Below are positions 62,291 through 64,000 of a DNA stretch of 64,000 bases, one piece after another. The stretch's first letter is position 1. Each line of letters starts with the position of its first letter. The notes beneath the pieces are model-generated. The model was not told the DNA's origin. It was given only the letters and a program-made list of their open reading frames with translations, and made no database searches. A program made the translations under genes and the position numbers. This DNA is from Hydrotalea sandarakina (lineage in GTDB: Bacteria; Bacteroidota; Bacteroidia; Chitinophagales; Chitinophagaceae), in NCBI RefSeq assembly GCF_003254115.1, contig NZ_QKZV01000013.1, positions 1 through 64,000 of the forward strand. The letters are read 5' to 3'.

Positions 62291-63457
62291 ATGAAAAGAA
62301 AACTACGCATGGGTATGATTGGCGGTGGGAAAGATGCTTTTATAGGAGCTATACATCGCATAGCCGCTAACATGGATGGTTTAATTGAATTAAGTTGCGG
62401 TGCATTAAGCATACACCCTGAAACAGCAAAAATTTCAGGTGAAATGTTATTTTTACCAAAAGACAGAACCTACTTTAGTTACGAAGAAATGCTGAAGGCT
62501 GAAAGCCAATTGCCTGCCGATAAACGAATTGATTTTGTTACCATAGTTACACCCAATTTTGCGCACTTTGCACCTGCTATGATGGCACTTGATTTGGGTT
62601 TTCATGTTGTTGTTGAAAAACCCATGACTTTTTCATTAGAAGAAGCGAAACTATTACGAGAAAAAGTAAAACTAACGGGTAAGCATTTGTGTTTAACACA
62701 TACTTATTCAGGCTATCCAATGGTTAAGCAAGCACGTGCATTAATTAAAGCACAGGCTTTGGGAAAAATCAGAAAAGTTTGGGTTGAATATCCTCAGGGT
62801 TGGTTAAGTAAATTATCGGAGCGTGAAGGGAATGCTCAGGCTGCATGGCGCACTGATCCTAAAAAAAGTGGCAAAAGCGGTGCCATGGGCGATATTGGTA
62901 CCCATGCTGCACACTTGGCTGAATATATTTCCGGGTTAAAAATAACCCATTTGTGTGCCGATTTAAATATTATGGTAGAAGGCAGAGCGTTGGATGATGA
63001 CGGCAATGTATTATTGAAATTCGACAATGGCGCTACCGGTGTTTTAATGGCATCGCAAGTGGCGGCCGGTGAAGAAAATGCATTAAAAATTAGAATTTAT
63101 GGTGAAAAGGGCGGTATTGAATGGGCACAGCAAGAACCGAATACGCTACTTTTAAAATGGTTAGATGCGCCCACACAAATTTTGAGAGCCGGAAGCAATT
63201 ATGGCCAGTTGCTTTCAACATTTGCTACCCATAATTGCCGTACACCCGGTGGCCATCCGGAAGGTTATTTGGAAGCCTTTGGCAACATTTACCGAAATTT
63301 TGCACAAACACTTATGGCCGAAATGAATGGCGAACAACCTACCGAAGAAATGCTCGATTTTCCATCGGTAGATGAAGGCGTGAGGGGAATGGCTTTTATT
63401 GACAGTGTTGTTGCTTCGGCACATACAACAGAAAAATGGACGCCATTTACGGCATAG
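62291..63457 (+). CDS. Gfo/Idh/MocA family oxidoreductase
   Basis: The 388-residue protein has the Rossmann start MGMIGGGKDAFIGAIHRIAA, VTIVTPNFAHFAPAMMAL, HVVVEKPMTFSLEEAKLL with the catalytic lysine, and GAMGDIGTHAAHLAEYISGL. It uses NAD(P) to oxidise or reduce sugars, including 3-keto-glycosides. It is divergent from the MFS operon and precedes another isomerase. Confidence 0.93.
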   Translation: MKRKLRMGMIGGGKDAFIGAIHRIAANMDGLIELSCGALSIHPETAKISGEMLFLPKDRTYFSYEEMLKAESQLPADKRIDFVTIVTPNFAHFAPAMMALDLGFHVVVEKPMTFSLEEAKLLREKVKLTGKHLCLTHTYSGYPMVKQARALIKAQALGKIRKVWVEYPQGWLSKLSEREGNAQAAWRTDPKKSGKSGAMGDIGTHAAHLAEYISGLKITHLCADLNIMVEGRALDDDGNVLLKFDNGATGVLMASQVAAGEENALKIRIYGEKGGIEWAQQEPNTLLLKWLDAPTQILRAGSNYGQLLSTFATHNCRTPGGHPEGYLEAFGNIYRNFAQTLMAEMNGEQPTEEMLDFPSVDEGVRGMAFIDSVVASAHTTEKWTPFTA

Positions 63458-63466
63458 CATTGACGA

Positions 63467-63501
63467 ATAGTATTACAGAACGTACAAGTGTGCGACGCAA
63501 C
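63467..63501 (+). repeat. dispersed repeat, copy 2
   Basis: ATAGTATT, a variable stretch and GTACAAGTGTGCGACGCAAC match the copy at 25138-25171. It lies between the oxidoreductase stop and the next gene. Confidence 0.6.
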
Positions 63502-63547
63502 CACAGCCTTATGCTTGTACTTTTGCTGATTTCATAAATTAATTACC

Positions 63548-64000
63548 ATGCAAACAATTAAAGGTCCCGGCATATTTTTAGCGCAATTCATGGGTAATGA
63601 AGCGCCATTTAACAGCCTTTCAAGCATATGTGAATGGGCTGCATCACTGGGTTATAAAGGCATTCAAATACCAACTTGGGATAGCCGATGTATTAATTTG
63701 CAACTGGCAGCAGAAAGTAAAACATATGCCGATGAAATAAAAGGGCTGGTGAATAGTTTTGGTTTGGCAATCACCGAATTATCAACCCATTTACAAGGGC
63801 AACTAATGGCGGTGCATCCGGCCTATGATGCGTTGTTTGATAGTTTTGCACCTAAAGAAGTGCATGGAAATGCAACAGCCCGCACAGCTTGGGCAGCACA
63901 GCAATTACGTTATGCAGCTAAAGCTTCACAAAACTTGGGTTTAAATGCGCATGCTACTTTTAGCGGCGCCTTGGCTTGGCCAATGATGTATCCTTGGCCG
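63548..64000 (+). CDS. sugar phosphate isomerase/epimerase, partial at window end
   Basis: The frame starts MQTIKGPGIFLAQFMGNEAP and stays open for 151 codons to the end of the window. It shows a TIM-barrel start (ICEWAASLGYKGIQIPTWDSR, GLAITELSTHLQGQLMAVHP, LGLNAHATFSGALAWPMMYP). It follows the Gfo/Idh/MocA gene in the same direction and is probably its operon partner. The C-terminal half lies outside. Confidence 0.82.
   Translation, partial: MQTIKGPGIFLAQFMGNEAPFNSLSSICEWAASLGYKGIQIPTWDSRCINLQLAAESKTYADEIKGLVNSFGLAITELSTHLQGQLMAVHPAYDALFDSFAPKEVHGNATARTAWAAQQLRYAAKASQNLGLNAHATFSGALAWPMMYPWP

Overview
This 64 kb window comes from a low-GC member of the Bacteroidota, most likely a Chitinophagaceae-type bacterium. 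The evidence is the many DUF4369/TlpA-type periplasmic thioredoxins, an LptC lipoprotein, a MeaB GTPase, Bacteroidota-style promoter boxes (TTG, 18-19 bp, TAnnnTTC-like), frequent GTG/TTG starts and a TIGR02757-family gene. The assignment rests on gene content only.

Region 1 (1-1737) is an IS1182-family insertion sequence. Its left end coincides with the window edge.

Region 2 (about 1738-24950) is the remarkable part: a 23 kb locus that appears to make, oxidise and export small disulfide-rich peptides. It holds ten recognisable precursor genes (P1-P10; P1 is frameshifted and P6 has lost the start of its leader) and one decayed precursor (P11). All have a double-glycine-type leader ending in EMKQIKAG or similar, followed by a core with six or eight cysteines, always an even number. 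Several precursors are missing from simple ORF calls. Eleven secreted DUF4369/TlpA-like proteins (T1-T11) alternate with the precursors; ten carry a CxxC thioredoxin active site and T8 is broken. The shared machinery is a C39-peptidase-like/VKOR/thioredoxin fusion (4246-5856), a C39-peptidase ABC exporter (16315-18525), its HlyD-type adaptor (18515-19858) and a LuxR-type regulator with a degenerate receiver (3411-4085). No lanthionine, radical-SAM or cyclodehydratase enzyme is present, so the expected modification is disulfide bonding.

The locus looks like five transcription units. Each begins with a GTAGGG-N4-CCCTAC-like dyad (3357, 4187, 12246, 19863, 21604). Inside the units, cassettes begin instead with a conserved ~135 bp structured repeat that also encodes a ~46-residue small ORF ending a few bases before the precursor start. 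Strong hairpins separate most precursors from their downstream thioredoxin gene. Two precursor/thioredoxin pairs (P3/T3 with P9/T9, P7/T6 with P10/T10) were duplicated as units, which suggests each thioredoxin serves its own peptide.

Region 3 (25.2-52.0 kb) is ordinary chromosome: a deoxyhypusine-synthase-like gene, a surface-glycan group (glycosyltransferases, deacetylase, FAD oxidoreductase, O-antigen-ligase-like protein), a trans-sulfuration enzyme, a GH3 beta-glucosidase, a fumarylacetoacetase-family hydrolase, a flavin reductase, an LpxH-like phosphatase, meaB, coaX, lptC and an aldo/keto reductase.

Region 4 (52.2-64.0 kb) starts with an exosortase and continues with a sugar-oxidation locus. 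It has three tandem GMC flavoenzymes with an apparent [3Fe-4S] cysteine pattern, one gluconate-dehydrogenase subunit-3-like partner, three TIM-barrel sugar isomerases/epimerases (the last cut by the window end), an MFS transporter and a Gfo/Idh/MocA dehydrogenase. This is consistent with oxidative, 3-keto-type sugar catabolism. No tRNA, rRNA or CRISPR array was seen.
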